A DNA stretch of 53,519 nucleotides, taken from positions 1 to 53,519 of the forward strand of contig JAGWLG010000023.1 of NCBI GenBank assembly GCA_028864975.1, written 5' to 3'. The notes under the pieces are model-generated. The model was not told the DNA's origin. It was given only the letters and a program-made list of their open reading frames with translations, and searched no databases. Both the position numbers and the translations under genes were made by a program. This DNA is from Thermoplasmata archaeon. GTDB taxonomy: Archaea; Thermoplasmatota; Thermoplasmata; Lutacidiplasmatales; UBA184. Below are positions 40,456 through 48,550 of this stretch, piece after piece. How positions within the stretch are numbered: position 1 is the first letter of the stretch; each line of letters starts with the position of its first letter.

Positions 40456-43302
40456 ATGCGTGTCAAGGGAGACTCATCGCGCGGTCCGAGGGGTGCTAGC
40501 TCGCCGCCCTTGCTTGCGAGGAAAGAGGTGGAAGTGACTCGGACTTGCCATCTGAGCACGCAGCGATTGCGGAGCTGCGCTGCCGTCGCTTGTCTCGTCA
40601 TTGGTCTGGTTGGGCTGAACCTGTCCACTCCTTTCGGGGGCGCAATGCCAACCCGCCCTGCTCCCCTTCCGCGGGAATCGGTTCTTCAGCCTGCTGCCAC
40701 TTCCACTGGGGGAGCGACGTGGATTGCCAACGCCACAGTTGGAAACGATCAGTTTGGCGCTCTCCTTGACTCTGGCAACAGCGAGGTTTATTTCTCAAAC
40801 TTCTTGACGAGCAACATCTCCGCGATTTCGACCACGACGAACCGAGCGGTGGCCGGAATCCCTCTTCCCTCCTACGCCGACCGCATGGCCTACGACCCGA
40901 ACTACGCCGAGGTCTGGGCAAACACCCTTCAAACCCCCTCGCTCCAGGTCATCTCCGACGTCTCCAACCAGGTCGTCGCGAACGTTTCGGTGGGTTGCGC
41001 AGCGTGCCCGTTCACCGTCGACCAGCGAACGGGCAACGTCTATCAGTCCGAGTACGGGACTATGGCCATCGTCTCCCCTGCGGTCGACGCCGTCGTAGAC
41101 ACGTTCCCCGTACCCGCGCAGTCCCCGGGCCCCATAGAGTACGATCCTGTGAACCACAACATCTACACCACGAACACCACGACCGTCAGCATCGTCAATA
41201 CGACCGCGCACCAGGCCGTCGTAAACCTCACCGTGAGCTCTTGGCGGTATCCCATCAACGGCTTGGGCATCGACCCCGTGTCAGGGGATATATTCGTCCT
41301 CCACCAGAGCTGGGACAACGTCACCGTGATCTCGGGGACCTCGAACCGGGTCGTTGCGAACCTTCCTGTAGGAACGTACGCGGGCAAGCCCGCCTTCAAC
41401 GCGACGAGCGGGGATGCCTTCATTCCGAACAGCGGCAGCAAGAACGTCACGATCATCTCAGATTCCTTGCTCTCCGTGATGGCCACGGTGAGCGTGGGTT
41501 CGGCCCCTGGCGCGGCCATCTACAATCCCTGGGACGGCGACATCTACCTCTCCGACGTCACCTCCTACAGCGTGTCAATCTTGTCGGGGGCGACCGGCCG
41601 AGTGCTGCAGAATCTCTCGACCAATCCCAGCTGCGCAGGGGTTCCGAACTGCGGCAACCCCGGGGCCCTCGTGGCAGACCCCACGACGGGCGATGTCTAC
41701 GCCTCGGTCTCCGGGCGCTGGGTCGACGTCATGTCGGGGGCGCCCAACAACCTCCCCGCCATGACGGGGGTCTCAATCTCCCCCTCTTCCTCCTCCCTCC
41801 CCGCCGGAGGAACGACGACGTTCACCGCCACGCCCTCGTGTTCTGGTGGAGTGTGCCCGCCGGGGACGACATTCGCGTGGACGATGAACCGTGCTCTCGG
41901 GACATTCAACGCCAGCACAGGTTCGGTCGTCCAATTCACGGCAGGAGCGACAGCCGGGATAACCTACCTCTTCGTCAACGTGACGTTGAACGGGGTGACA
42001 ACCCAGAGTGTGGCCGTTCCGGTCACCATTTCGTCGACGTCACCCCCCTCAATATCCTCATTCGCGGCCTCGCCCTCGCCCATCGACGTCGGCTGGACCT
42101 CGTACCTCAACGTCTCCGCGTCGGGCGGGACAGGGGCGCTATCTTATGCGTACTCGGGGCTACCTGCGGGCTGCTCCTCGTTGAACGTCTCGAGTCTGAC
42201 GTGCACGCCCACTGTCTCAGGTTCGTTCACGGTGCGCGTCTATGTGAATGACACGGCCGCACACTCAGCGACGACCACTGCCTCCCTGACCGTGAACCCC
42301 TCGTCAGGCGGCCTCACGATCTCGGGTTTCAGCGCGACCCCGTCCGTGGTCTCGCTTGGCTCCATGACCACATTCACGGTCAGCGCCACGGGTGGGACTG
42401 GAGCCCTTTCCTTCACGTACGCAGGCCTCCCCTCGGGCTGTACGACCTCGAACACTGCTTCCCTGGCCTGCACTCCAACAGTCAGGGGGAGCTTCACGGT
42501 CCGCGCGTACGTGAACGACACTGCGGCCCGCAGCGCGACCGCCACGACCCCCTTGATTGTCAACCCCTCGAGCGGCGGGCCGGTCATCTCGGGCTTCTCG
42601 GCGGTGCCGTCCGCCCTGACCCTTGGAGCCTCGACCACCTTCACGATCTCCGCTTCTGGAGGAAGCGGGGCCCTCTCCTACGCCTATGCGGGACTCCCGC
42701 CCGGATGCGGCACGGCCAACTCCGCCACTCTGACTTGTACCCCGAGTTCCACCGGGTCCTTCAGTGCCCGGTCGTACGCCAACGACACGGCCGCGCGCAG
42801 CGCCACAGCAATCACTTCCCTAACGGTGAATCCTTCTTCGACAGTCGTCCTCTCTTCGGTCGCGATCATCCCTGTCGGGGCCAACCTCTCGATCGGCGGG
42901 TCCCAGGCTTTTTCCGTGACTCCCAGCTGCACGGGAGGTCCCTGTCCGTCGGGTGTGGCATACACCTGGACCCTGAGCAGCTCGCTGGGGACCCTGAGCT
43001 CTCAGGCGGGCTCGTCCACGACCTTCACGGCGGGGGGCTCTCCAGGGACTGAGACTCTCACAGTCACGGCGAGCCTGAACGGAGTGTCCAAGACCGCCTC
43101 CGCGGCCATCGTCATCATCGCGCCCGCGGCCCCTCCCCCGACCTTCCTCGGCCTCCCACCCACGGAGGGCTACCTCGTCTTGATTGTGGCCATCGCGGTC
43201 ATGGTAGGAATCTCGGTTGCGGTGGTCCTGGCCCGCAGGCGCTCGCGACAACATTCGTCCTCTCTCGTTGACGAGGAGGGTGTCGCTCCGAGAAGTCGCT
43301 GA
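40456..43302 (+). CDS. YVTN beta-propeller/Ig-repeat surface protein
   Basis: About 948 residues; the ATG at 40456 is chosen, but a GTG nearer the signal helix (about 40534) is possible. After the signal helix (SCAAVACLVIGLVGLNL) comes a seven-blade-type YVTN/NHL propeller at about 85-430 with recurring YDP, VYxxN and VISDxSNxVV motifs, an Ig-like domain (about 440-530), three near-identical repeats of about 89 residues (GLPxGC, LxCTPT, VNDTAA), a final Ig-like domain and a C-terminal membrane helix followed by RRRSRQ. It is a membrane-anchored surface protein, last in the operon begun at 32738. Confidence 0.82.
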   Translation: MRVKGDSSRGPRGASSPPLLARKEVEVTRTCHLSTQRLRSCAAVACLVIGLVGLNLSTPFGGAMPTRPAPLPRESVLQPAATSTGGATWIANATVGNDQFGALLDSGNSEVYFSNFLTSNISAISTTTNRAVAGIPLPSYADRMAYDPNYAEVWANTLQTPSLQVISDVSNQVVANVSVGCAACPFTVDQRTGNVYQSEYGTMAIVSPAVDAVVDTFPVPAQSPGPIEYDPVNHNIYTTNTTTVSIVNTTAHQAVVNLTVSSWRYPINGLGIDPVSGDIFVLHQSWDNVTVISGTSNRVVANLPVGTYAGKPAFNATSGDAFIPNSGSKNVTIISDSLLSVMATVSVGSAPGAAIYNPWDGDIYLSDVTSYSVSILSGATGRVLQNLSTNPSCAGVPNCGNPGALVADPTTGDVYASVSGRWVDVMSGAPNNLPAMTGVSISPSSSSLPAGGTTTFTATPSCSGGVCPPGTTFAWTMNRALGTFNASTGSVVQFTAGATAGITYLFVNVTLNGVTTQSVAVPVTISSTSPPSISSFAASPSPIDVGWTSYLNVSASGGTGALSYAYSGLPAGCSSLNVSSLTCTPTVSGSFTVRVYVNDTAAHSATTTASLTVNPSSGGLTISGFSATPSVVSLGSMTTFTVSATGGTGALSFTYAGLPSGCTTSNTASLACTPTVRGSFTVRAYVNDTAARSATATTPLIVNPSSGGPVISGFSAVPSALTLGASTTFTISASGGSGALSYAYAGLPPGCGTANSATLTCTPSSTGSFSARSYANDTAARSATAITSLTVNPSSTVVLSSVAIIPVGANLSIGGSQAFSVTPSCTGGPCPSGVAYTWTLSSSLGTLSSQAGSSTTFTAGGSPGTETLTVTASLNGVSKTASAAIVIIAPAAPPPTFLGLPPTEGYLVLIVAIAVMVGISVAVVLARRRSRQHSSSLVDEEGVAPRSR
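42049..42834 (+). repeat. Three tandem repeats of about 265 bases inside the propeller protein
   Basis: Three in-frame copies begin near 42049, 42318 and 42586. Each encodes an Ig/PKD-like module starting with (S/G)FxAxPS, then GLP(A/S/P)GC, LxCTPxxxG and VNDTA or ANDTA plus SLTVNPSS. The same module type occurs many times in the Kelch/PKD protein at 2438-8353. Confidence 0.7.
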
Positions 43303-43375
43303 GAATCATCCCCGCGTCGTCCAAGGAACCCTCGCGACTCCCAATGACTGTCCTCAAATCGAAACCGAGCTCGGT

Positions 43376-44767
43376 TCATCGGGGGGGCGGCCGATACCCC
43401 GACGGAGGGCCCGGCTGGCTGACGTACTCGGGTTGTCCCTGTGCGTAGGCCGGCGGAGCTTGGCCGTACGCTGGTGGAGGGGCCCCGTAGGCCGGAGCCG
43501 CGTGTGTGGAAGGGTATGAGGGCGCCGCTGGAGCCTTGCTACGCCTACGACGTCGCAGGACTGCGGCCACCGCAACCACCACGGCCACGGCTGCCACCAG
43601 GAGGGCCACGTAGAGCAAGGGAAGGCTGAACCCGAGGATCGACAGACATCCCGAACACGAGCCGCCTCCCGGACCGCTGCTCGAGGAGCCGGTCCCGACG
43701 TACTTCCAGGTGTTCGTCTGGAAGTATCCCTCGCAAGGATTGTTGGAGCCGAACCCGCCGAACATCAGGGCGTAGCCGTTCGTGACGTCCCAGACCATGT
43801 GAGAGCCCTCTACGTATCCCGGGGTGTTCGCCGAGACGGTGGTCCATGTTCCTCCGTTGAAGGCCCACGTGGTCGTACTGGCACAACCCGTGGCGGCGAC
43901 CCCCCCGTAGGCCACGACGTAGCCGTCCTTCGGGTCGTCACCCAGGAATGAGTTCGGGGGGGGTCCACCACTCGAGGAGATCTCTGTCCAGTGGCCGGCC
44001 TTGAACTCCCACGTATCGTTCGCGTGGTTGGAGCACAATGCACAAAGGACGCCTCCGTTGAGGACGACATATCCATCGGTGCTGTCGTAGACCAGCGATG
44101 GGGCCAACCGTGGAGAGGGAGCAGTGCCGGCGCTGGCCGTGATGTTGGTCCACGCCCCAGCCTTGAAGGTCCAGGTGTCCCCGAGAGGGTTGCGCGGGAA
44201 CGAGCACGATGGATTGTGGCATCCGATCCCCCCGAAGAGGACCACATACCCGTCGGCCGGGTCGTAGGTCATCCCCGCTTCCCATCGCGCGGGAGGAGAG
44301 CTTGAGGGGTGGAGCTGGTTCCACGCTCCCCCCGAAAACGTCCATGAGTAGCTGCAAACGCTCGGGCAGCCGCTCCCCACACCACCGAACAGCAGGGCAT
44401 AGCCGTCCGCGGCATCGTAGGTGAACCCGTAGCTCTCCGTCGGCGGGGGTGAGGCGGAAGAGGAGAGGTTCAGGTCCGTCCAGTTCCCCGCGGAACAGGT
44501 CCAGGTGTCCCCGATGTCCCCACCGCCTCCGGCGTAGGAGTACCCCGAGAACAGGACGGCCTCGTGGTCGCCCGTATCGTAGGCCATGTTGTTGTATTCG
44601 GAGGTCTGCGGATGCCAGCCCCGGGTCATGTTGATCCACACCCCCGTTGGATTCGAGACGGAGGACGGGCGTACCAGGTGCGTTGCGGACGCGGGTTGAA
44701 GTGTTCCCCCTAGCAGTAGAAGGACCGCGAGTCCGAGGCTTGAGGCCCAGGGAACGTGCTTCATCAT
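43376..44767 (-). CDS. Membrane-anchored Kelch surface protein with Pro/Tyr-rich tail
   Basis: A 463-residue protein with a signal peptide (about 1-28), six to seven Kelch repeats (about 45-370) marked by YDxxDGYxxLFGG and DTW(T/E)F, a membrane helix (LPLLYVALLVAAVAVVVAVAAVL) with a following RRRRRS stop-transfer, and a short cytoplasmic tail rich in YGAPPPAYGQAPPAY. The propeller resembles the one in the 2438-8353 gene, so the two are probably paralogous in that part. A TATA-like caatat lies about 29 bases upstream of the ATG. The divergent DUF932 gene starts 91 bases away. Confidence 0.85.
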   Translation of the reverse strand: MMKHVPWASSLGLAVLLLLGGTLQPASATHLVRPSSVSNPTGVWINMTRGWHPQTSEYNNMAYDTGDHEAVLFSGYSYAGGGGDIGDTWTCSAGNWTDLNLSSSASPPPTESYGFTYDAADGYALLFGGVGSGCPSVCSYSWTFSGGAWNQLHPSSSPPARWEAGMTYDPADGYVVLFGGIGCHNPSCSFPRNPLGDTWTFKAGAWTNITASAGTAPSPRLAPSLVYDSTDGYVVLNGGVLCALCSNHANDTWEFKAGHWTEISSSGGPPPNSFLGDDPKDGYVVAYGGVAATGCASTTTWAFNGGTWTTVSANTPGYVEGSHMVWDVTNGYALMFGGFGSNNPCEGYFQTNTWKYVGTGSSSSGPGGGSCSGCLSILGFSLPLLYVALLVAAVAVVVAVAAVLRRRRRSKAPAAPSYPSTHAAPAYGAPPPAYGQAPPAYAQGQPEYVSQPGPPSGYRPPPR

Positions 44768-44835
44768 GGCGCATGGAGCACACTCGGACCCGAGATATTG
44801 AACCTTCCTCGGCGAAGACGCGCCGGTCGGGCCTC

Positions 44836-44866
44836 ATGGTCATCCATCGCCAGCGAGGATGACCAT
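44836..44866. promoter_or_regulatory. Perfect inverted repeat over the DUF932 start codon
   Basis: ATGGTCATCC (44836-44845) and GGATGACCAT (44857-44866) form a perfect 10-bp dyad with an 11-base spacer; the right arm contains both candidate ATGs of the DUF932 gene. It may be an operator or, in RNA, a hairpin hiding the start codon. Confidence 0.6.
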
Positions 44867-45737
44867 GATCGCGTCAGACCCAGCCGAGAGCCCGCGCCGC
44901 GCCGCCATCGAGAACTTCGCCGCACCTGACCAGGTCCCCCGGTTCGACCTGGTGCCGGTCTTCGGACCTGACGGTGGGAAGCTCGCCCAGTACCGCGGGG
45001 TCCGCAGGTCGGACACCGGCGCTGTGGTAAGCGTGGTCAGCCATCGCTACGGACTTCTTCCCCATCACCAGGTCGCGGAGGCCGTGCACGCCATCGGCGA
45101 GGCCCTCGACAAGCCCTCCCCGGAGCAAGGGGCACCCGCGTTCCCGCGCGAGAAGATCACCCTCTTCAGCGGCGGCCGACGGATGGAGATCCGCCTGGTC
45201 GTCGGGACGCGCTACGAGCTCGCCCGAGGAGAGACCTGTTATCCGGGCGTCAGGGTCCTCAACAGCTTGGATGGCACCGTCGCTCTCCGATGCGAGGGCG
45301 TCGGAGTCCGGGTCGCCTGCGCAAATCAGTTGGTCGGAGGCCTGGATTCCCTCGTGGAGCTGCGCGAGGTCCACTTGTCGAGCGCGACGGACCTGCTCGG
45401 CATGCTGCAGCGAGCCATCCATGGCATCCTGGACAAGTTCCGCGACGCGACGCGCCTCTACGAGACCGCGATGGGGGAGGAGGTCCTCTCCGGCGACGTG
45501 GAGCCTGCCCTAGTCGCGGCAGGACTCCCGCTTTGTTACGCGTCCGAGATCGGCGCGCGGGCGGAGGTGGCCGCGACGCACAACTCGCTCCTCTCCCGGT
45601 GGTTCGCGTACAACCTCGCGACCTCGGCGATCACCCACGAGATCGCTCCTCGCGTCTCCCCCTCGCGGTCGAGGGAGTTCGAGCGGGCTGCGGCGAGCGC
45701 TCTGCTCCTGCCGGCCCAGGAGGGGCTACATGCCTGA
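44859..45737 (+). CDS. DUF932 plasmid/phage-type protein
   Basis: A 292-residue DUF932-family protein. Recognisable parts are FDLVPVFGPDGGKLAQYRGV, VVSVVSHRYGLLPHHQVAEA, the strand-rich centre (EIRLVVGTRYELARGE) and the late GVRVLNSLDGTVALRCEGV then RVACANQLV. DUF932 proteins are carried almost only by plasmids, viruses and integrated elements; their biochemical role is unsettled. The start codon sits inside the perfect inverted repeat. The gene ends before a strong hairpin at 45801. Confidence 0.85.
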   Translation: MTMIASDPAESPRRAAIENFAAPDQVPRFDLVPVFGPDGGKLAQYRGVRRSDTGAVVSVVSHRYGLLPHHQVAEAVHAIGEALDKPSPEQGAPAFPREKITLFSGGRRMEIRLVVGTRYELARGETCYPGVRVLNSLDGTVALRCEGVGVRVACANQLVGGLDSLVELREVHLSSATDLLGMLQRAIHGILDKFRDATRLYETAMGEEVLSGDVEPALVAAGLPLCYASEIGARAEVAATHNSLLSRWFAYNLATSAITHEIAPRVSPSRSREFERAAASALLLPAQEGLHA

Positions 45738-45800
45738 GCCGAAGGGCGGGCGCCTGGCCCGGTGGGAGCGGCGGGTCGCTCCGCTCCTCGCCGAGGAGAC

Positions 45801-45826
45801 GCGGTGCGCTCATTAGAGCGCACCGC
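45801..45826. terminator. Hairpin between convergent genes
   Basis: GCGGTGCGCTC-atta-GAGCGCACCGC is a perfect 11-bp stem with a 4-base loop between the convergent DUF932 and coiled-coil membrane genes, suitable as a bidirectional terminator. No T-run follows; a recombination or protein-binding site is an alternative. Confidence 0.55.
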
Positions 45827-45841
45827 AGGTTCGCTCGAAGC

Positions 45842-46789
45842 TCAGGAAAAGCCGTAGTGGATGGACTCCTCGTACGGCTTGTCGTACAGGTCGAGACACG
45901 TTGCCACGACTTCTAGTCCCTTGGGCGCCCTCGCGAAGTGAGAGGCGTCAAGGGGGTACTCGTCGGCATGTCCTGGCTCCAGGACGGGATTGTAGGGGCT
46001 GGCATGGGTCGGCCACGATGCCTGCCCATCAGAGAACGTCCCCCCGACCTGGACTCTCCGAGCGGGTCCGGGGCCAGCGTTCCGAACTCCGAAGAAGTAC
46101 TGCATGGACCCGAGGAGGGGCTTGTTCGTCCTGAAGAAAGGAACGAGGATGGGGCGGTACTTCGCACGCTCAGTGTTGTCCTTCTCGGCCTGCAGGGCCC
46201 GCCCACATTCCGAGAGTTGGGCTTGGAACATGCTAGCTCGATCGCGTTCACGCCCGAGCTGAGACTCATGCTCTCGTCGGTCGCGAACTGCGGCGTCTTC
46301 CAGCTTCGCCATCTCGCCGCGAAGTCGAGCCTCAAGCTCGCTGCGTTCCTTCAAAGCATTTCGGGCATCGGACTCGCGCTCTTCCTTCGCCCGTTTCATC
46401 TCCTCGTCGAGGGAGGTTAGGGCCGCATCACGAGCGTCCTCGGAGACCCTGGTATCTTCCCGGGCTCGCGAGAGCTCCTGCTCCAACGCCTTGGCCCTTC
46501 CAACGTTCGTGGATTCAAGGCCCCGCAGGTGGTCACCCTCCGCGAGTAGCTTCCGCGACCGCGACATCGATAGAGCCAGGAGCACTGCGAGCAGTAGCGC
46601 GAGCACCGTGGATCCCGCGACCAGACTCGAGGGGGTCGCTTGTACTCCGAGAAGAAGCAACCCTTGGTAGACCGAGTAGGCGATGGCGCCCAGCACCGCG
46701 ATCACGACAGAGAGGTACGTCAGCGGACGCTCTGCCTGCTTGAAAAGCTGAGAAAGCTCACCACCCGTCTCGGGCATCCTGGCGGACAT
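45842..46789 (-). CDS. Coiled-coil membrane protein
   Basis: A 315-residue protein with two membrane helices near the N-terminus (YLSVVIAVLGAIAYSVYQGL and SLVAGSTVLALLLAVLLAL), a long coiled coil at about 75-200 rich in Glu, Arg and Lys, and a strand-rich C-terminal domain (RPILVPFFRTNKPLLG, FFGVRNAGPGPARRVQVGG). It lies 21 bases behind the ribbon-helix-helix gene and is probably co-transcribed with it. A role in segregation or surface exclusion of the element is possible but not shown. Confidence 0.75.
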   Translation of the reverse strand: MSARMPETGGELSQLFKQAERPLTYLSVVIAVLGAIAYSVYQGLLLLGVQATPSSLVAGSTVLALLLAVLLALSMSRSRKLLAEGDHLRGLESTNVGRAKALEQELSRAREDTRVSEDARDAALTSLDEEMKRAKEERESDARNALKERSELEARLRGEMAKLEDAAVRDRREHESQLGRERDRASMFQAQLSECGRALQAEKDNTERAKYRPILVPFFRTNKPLLGSMQYFFGVRNAGPGPARRVQVGGTFSDGQASWPTHASPYNPVLEPGHADEYPLDASHFARAPKGLEVVATCLDLYDKPYEESIHYGFS

Positions 46790-46810
46790 GCGAATCGCAG
46801 CGGCTCCCCC

Positions 46811-47140
46811 TCATTCTAGCGGAACGAAACGTCCGAAGGCCTGGAAGAGGGGCATGATGTTCAGCATCAACTTGGACACGATGGTGGCGAGATCCGCCTG
46901 AGTCTTCGGATTGAACCCGTCGAGGGTTTTTTGAAGGTGCTTCAGCGCCACTACGGCGGCGGGCATCGAATCGACCATCGCCTGGATCGTCCGGCCCCTG
47001 CTCCCGAACCCGGCCTGAGCGGCGAGCTCATCGAGCATCGCCACGGTATCATGTGGGAGCAGAACCGTGGTCTTCAGGAGCTTCTCGCTTTCAGGGGCGT
47101 CGTCGTCGGAGTCTCCCAGGGTGCGTACTGTCGCGTTCAT
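46811..47140 (-). CDS. Ribbon-helix-helix DNA-binding protein
   Basis: A 109-residue protein with an N-terminal disordered acidic part, then a ribbon-helix-helix fold: the strand KTTVLLPHDTVAMLDELAAQ, GFGSRGRTIQAMVDSMP. The C-terminal half is helical (ALKHLQKTLDGF, LATIVSKLMLNIMPLFQAFG). Such proteins repress plasmid copy or partition genes. A palindrome between it and the divergent primase gene (47150-47174) is the expected operator. Confidence 0.75.
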   Translation of the reverse strand: MNATVRTLGDSDDDAPESEKLLKTTVLLPHDTVAMLDELAAQAGFGSRGRTIQAMVDSMPAAVVALKHLQKTLDGFNPKTQADLATIVSKLMLNIMPLFQAFGRFVPLE

Positions 47141-47149
47141 GGTGGTCAG

Positions 47150-47174
47150 AATATGGCAAAGTTACGGCCATATT
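47150..47174. promoter_or_regulatory. Divergent operator/promoter of RHH and PrimPol genes
   Basis: AATATGGC (47150-47157) and GCCATATT (47167-47174) form a perfect 8-bp dyad with a 9-base spacer. Both arms are AT-rich enough to act as TATA boxes, one for each direction: the right arm read on the minus strand predicts a start near 47147, just before the RHH ATG at 47140. Repressor binding would block both promoters. Confidence 0.6.
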
Positions 47175-47216
47175 AAGGTTGTTGACACCCCCAAGCCTCC
47201 CTCCCGAGGCTCGGAG

Positions 47217-48161
47217 ATGCCTGCCAGCCGCTACGTGACCTGTCTCTCAGCCGCGCTCTGGTACGTCTCCCAAGGCGTCGGCGTGGTCCCGATGCGCCCC
47301 GCCCTCTCTAAGGGTGGGAGCGGCAAGCCCGCGCCCATCCCCTGGATCAAGTGGAAGGAGGACGGGCCTCTCCGCCGCGCGGACCAGGTCCACGAGATTT
47401 GGCGGGAGCACCCCGCCGCCCAACTCGCGATTCTCCTGGAGAAGGGCCTGGCGGCCATCGACATCGACCTGAAGCACCTCCCCGGGGGCCGGGCCCCCGC
47501 TGAGTTCCCTCTCCCCGGGGCCATCCCGGGCGCCTACGTCGAAACCACGAAGTCCGGCGGCCTCCACTATCTCTTCCGCTACCGCACGCCCCTCGACCCT
47601 GGAAAGGCGGAACGTGTCACGGGCCTGGGCAGCTATGTTGATGTCTTCCACGGCGGCCTCCTCATCGTCGTCCCCTCGAAGTTCGAGGGAGCGCCCCAGG
47701 GCTACGCGGTCGTTCGCGACGGCGGGATCCCCGTCTTCCGCACGCTCCACGAGGGCCTCGCGGCTTCATCGCCGTGGCTCGCCGTGGCGTGGGAGGAGAG
47801 GTGGGAGCGTTCCCAGTCCTCCTCCGTTCCCGCGACCGCCCGCCCTGAGCGGGCTGGGACCACGGTCGCACGGCCCGAGGGGCCCGCGGCCAATCCCCGC
47901 GAGGTCGCGCGTGCCCTTGCGGCCGTCCGCGAGGACGCGGAGGCCGCGAGTGTCTTCAAAGACGGGAAGCGGCACCCCGATGGAGCGGTCGACCGCTCCC
48001 TCACGGAGTTCTGGCTCGCGGGGTTCCTCAACCGCAAGGGGTTCTCCCGTGAGGTGACTTGGGAGGTTGTGGAGGCCTGCCCTCACACGAAGTCCCCCCA
48101 CGACCCGAGGGGGTTCGCGCGGTTTCAGAGGCAGGTGTGGGCACGGCTGATCCCAGGGTAG
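47217..48161 (+). CDS. PrimPol-type primase/polymerase (AEP superfamily)
   Basis: A 314-residue protein of the bifunctional primase/polymerase N-terminal family. Motif I is AIDIDLK (metal-binding aspartates at 82 and 84), motif II is TKSGGLHYLFRY (histidine at 117) and motif III is YVDVFHGGLLIVVPS (about 140-154). The remaining C-terminal part (about 215-314) is helical with a winged-helix-like DRSLTEFWLAGFLNRKGFS. It would prime or copy element DNA. No helicase domain is fused, unlike many plasmid RepA/PrimPol proteins. The ATG at 47217 follows the shared RHH operator. Confidence 0.87.
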   Translation: MPASRYVTCLSAALWYVSQGVGVVPMRPALSKGGSGKPAPIPWIKWKEDGPLRRADQVHEIWREHPAAQLAILLEKGLAAIDIDLKHLPGGRAPAEFPLPGAIPGAYVETTKSGGLHYLFRYRTPLDPGKAERVTGLGSYVDVFHGGLLIVVPSKFEGAPQGYAVVRDGGIPVFRTLHEGLAASSPWLAVAWEERWERSQSSSVPATARPERAGTTVARPEGPAANPREVARALAAVREDAEAASVFKDGKRHPDGAVDRSLTEFWLAGFLNRKGFSREVTWEVVEACPHTKSPHDPRGFARFQRQVWARLIPG

Positions 48162-48202
48162 CCCTGGTGCCCTCGTTCCTTCCTCCGTGAGGAACTCGGT
48201 CC

Positions 48203-48415
48203 ATGACCCGCCGATTCTACGTCCACGCCACTGCCGACGGTCGCCGAACGTGCCGCATCTGCGGCGAGAGGATACCAAGGGGGACCAGGTTCGTGGGGGT
48301 CTACGCCGGGCCGCCTTCCCCCCCGAAGCGCCTCGCGCGGGTCTGCGAGCTCTGTGTCCGAACGCTTCATGCCATCGTGACGTGCGAGCACCCGGTCATG
48401 GAGCCGCCTCAATGA
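48203..48415 (+). CDS. 70-residue double-CxxC zinc protein
   Basis: A small protein with CRICGERIP at residues 17-25 and CELC near 49-52 separated by a strand-loop (TRFVGVYAGPP), a standard treble-clef/zinc-ribbon spacing, plus a C-terminal helix and CEHP. Its stop overlaps the next ATG. It follows the primase gene by 41 bases and may be co-expressed. Confidence 0.65.
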   Translation: MTRRFYVHATADGRRTCRICGERIPRGTRFVGVYAGPPSPPKRLARVCELCVRTLHAIVTCEHPVMEPPQ

Positions 48416-48550
48416 CCGCGGGCGACCCCAAGTTCGTGACCCGCGAGCTCCGCGCGACCCCTGGGATTAGGGCGCTCCCCTCGGAGGATCGCACCGCGAA
48501 CCGCATGAAGACCTTGCGGGCCGCGCCTCCAGGCGGCTACGCCTGGAAGG
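48412..48550 (+). pseudogene. 5' part of a gene interrupted by the group II intron
   Basis: An open frame of 46 codons (MTAGDPKFVTRELRATPGIR...) starts in an ATGA overlap with the zinc protein and runs into the intron 5' end at 48551. Its last bases form the stem CCAGGCG-gcta-CGCCTGG (48529-48546). Joining it to 50461 at the canonical intron ends gives a frame with non-protein-like composition, so either the host gene is frameshifted, the boundary is off by one, or this end is not coding. Only context supports it. Confidence 0.4.

Noticed and set aside
45801..45826. Attachment site for integration
   Set aside because: The dyad lies between convergent genes with no tRNA, integrase or second copy seen in the window, so a terminator is the simpler reading.
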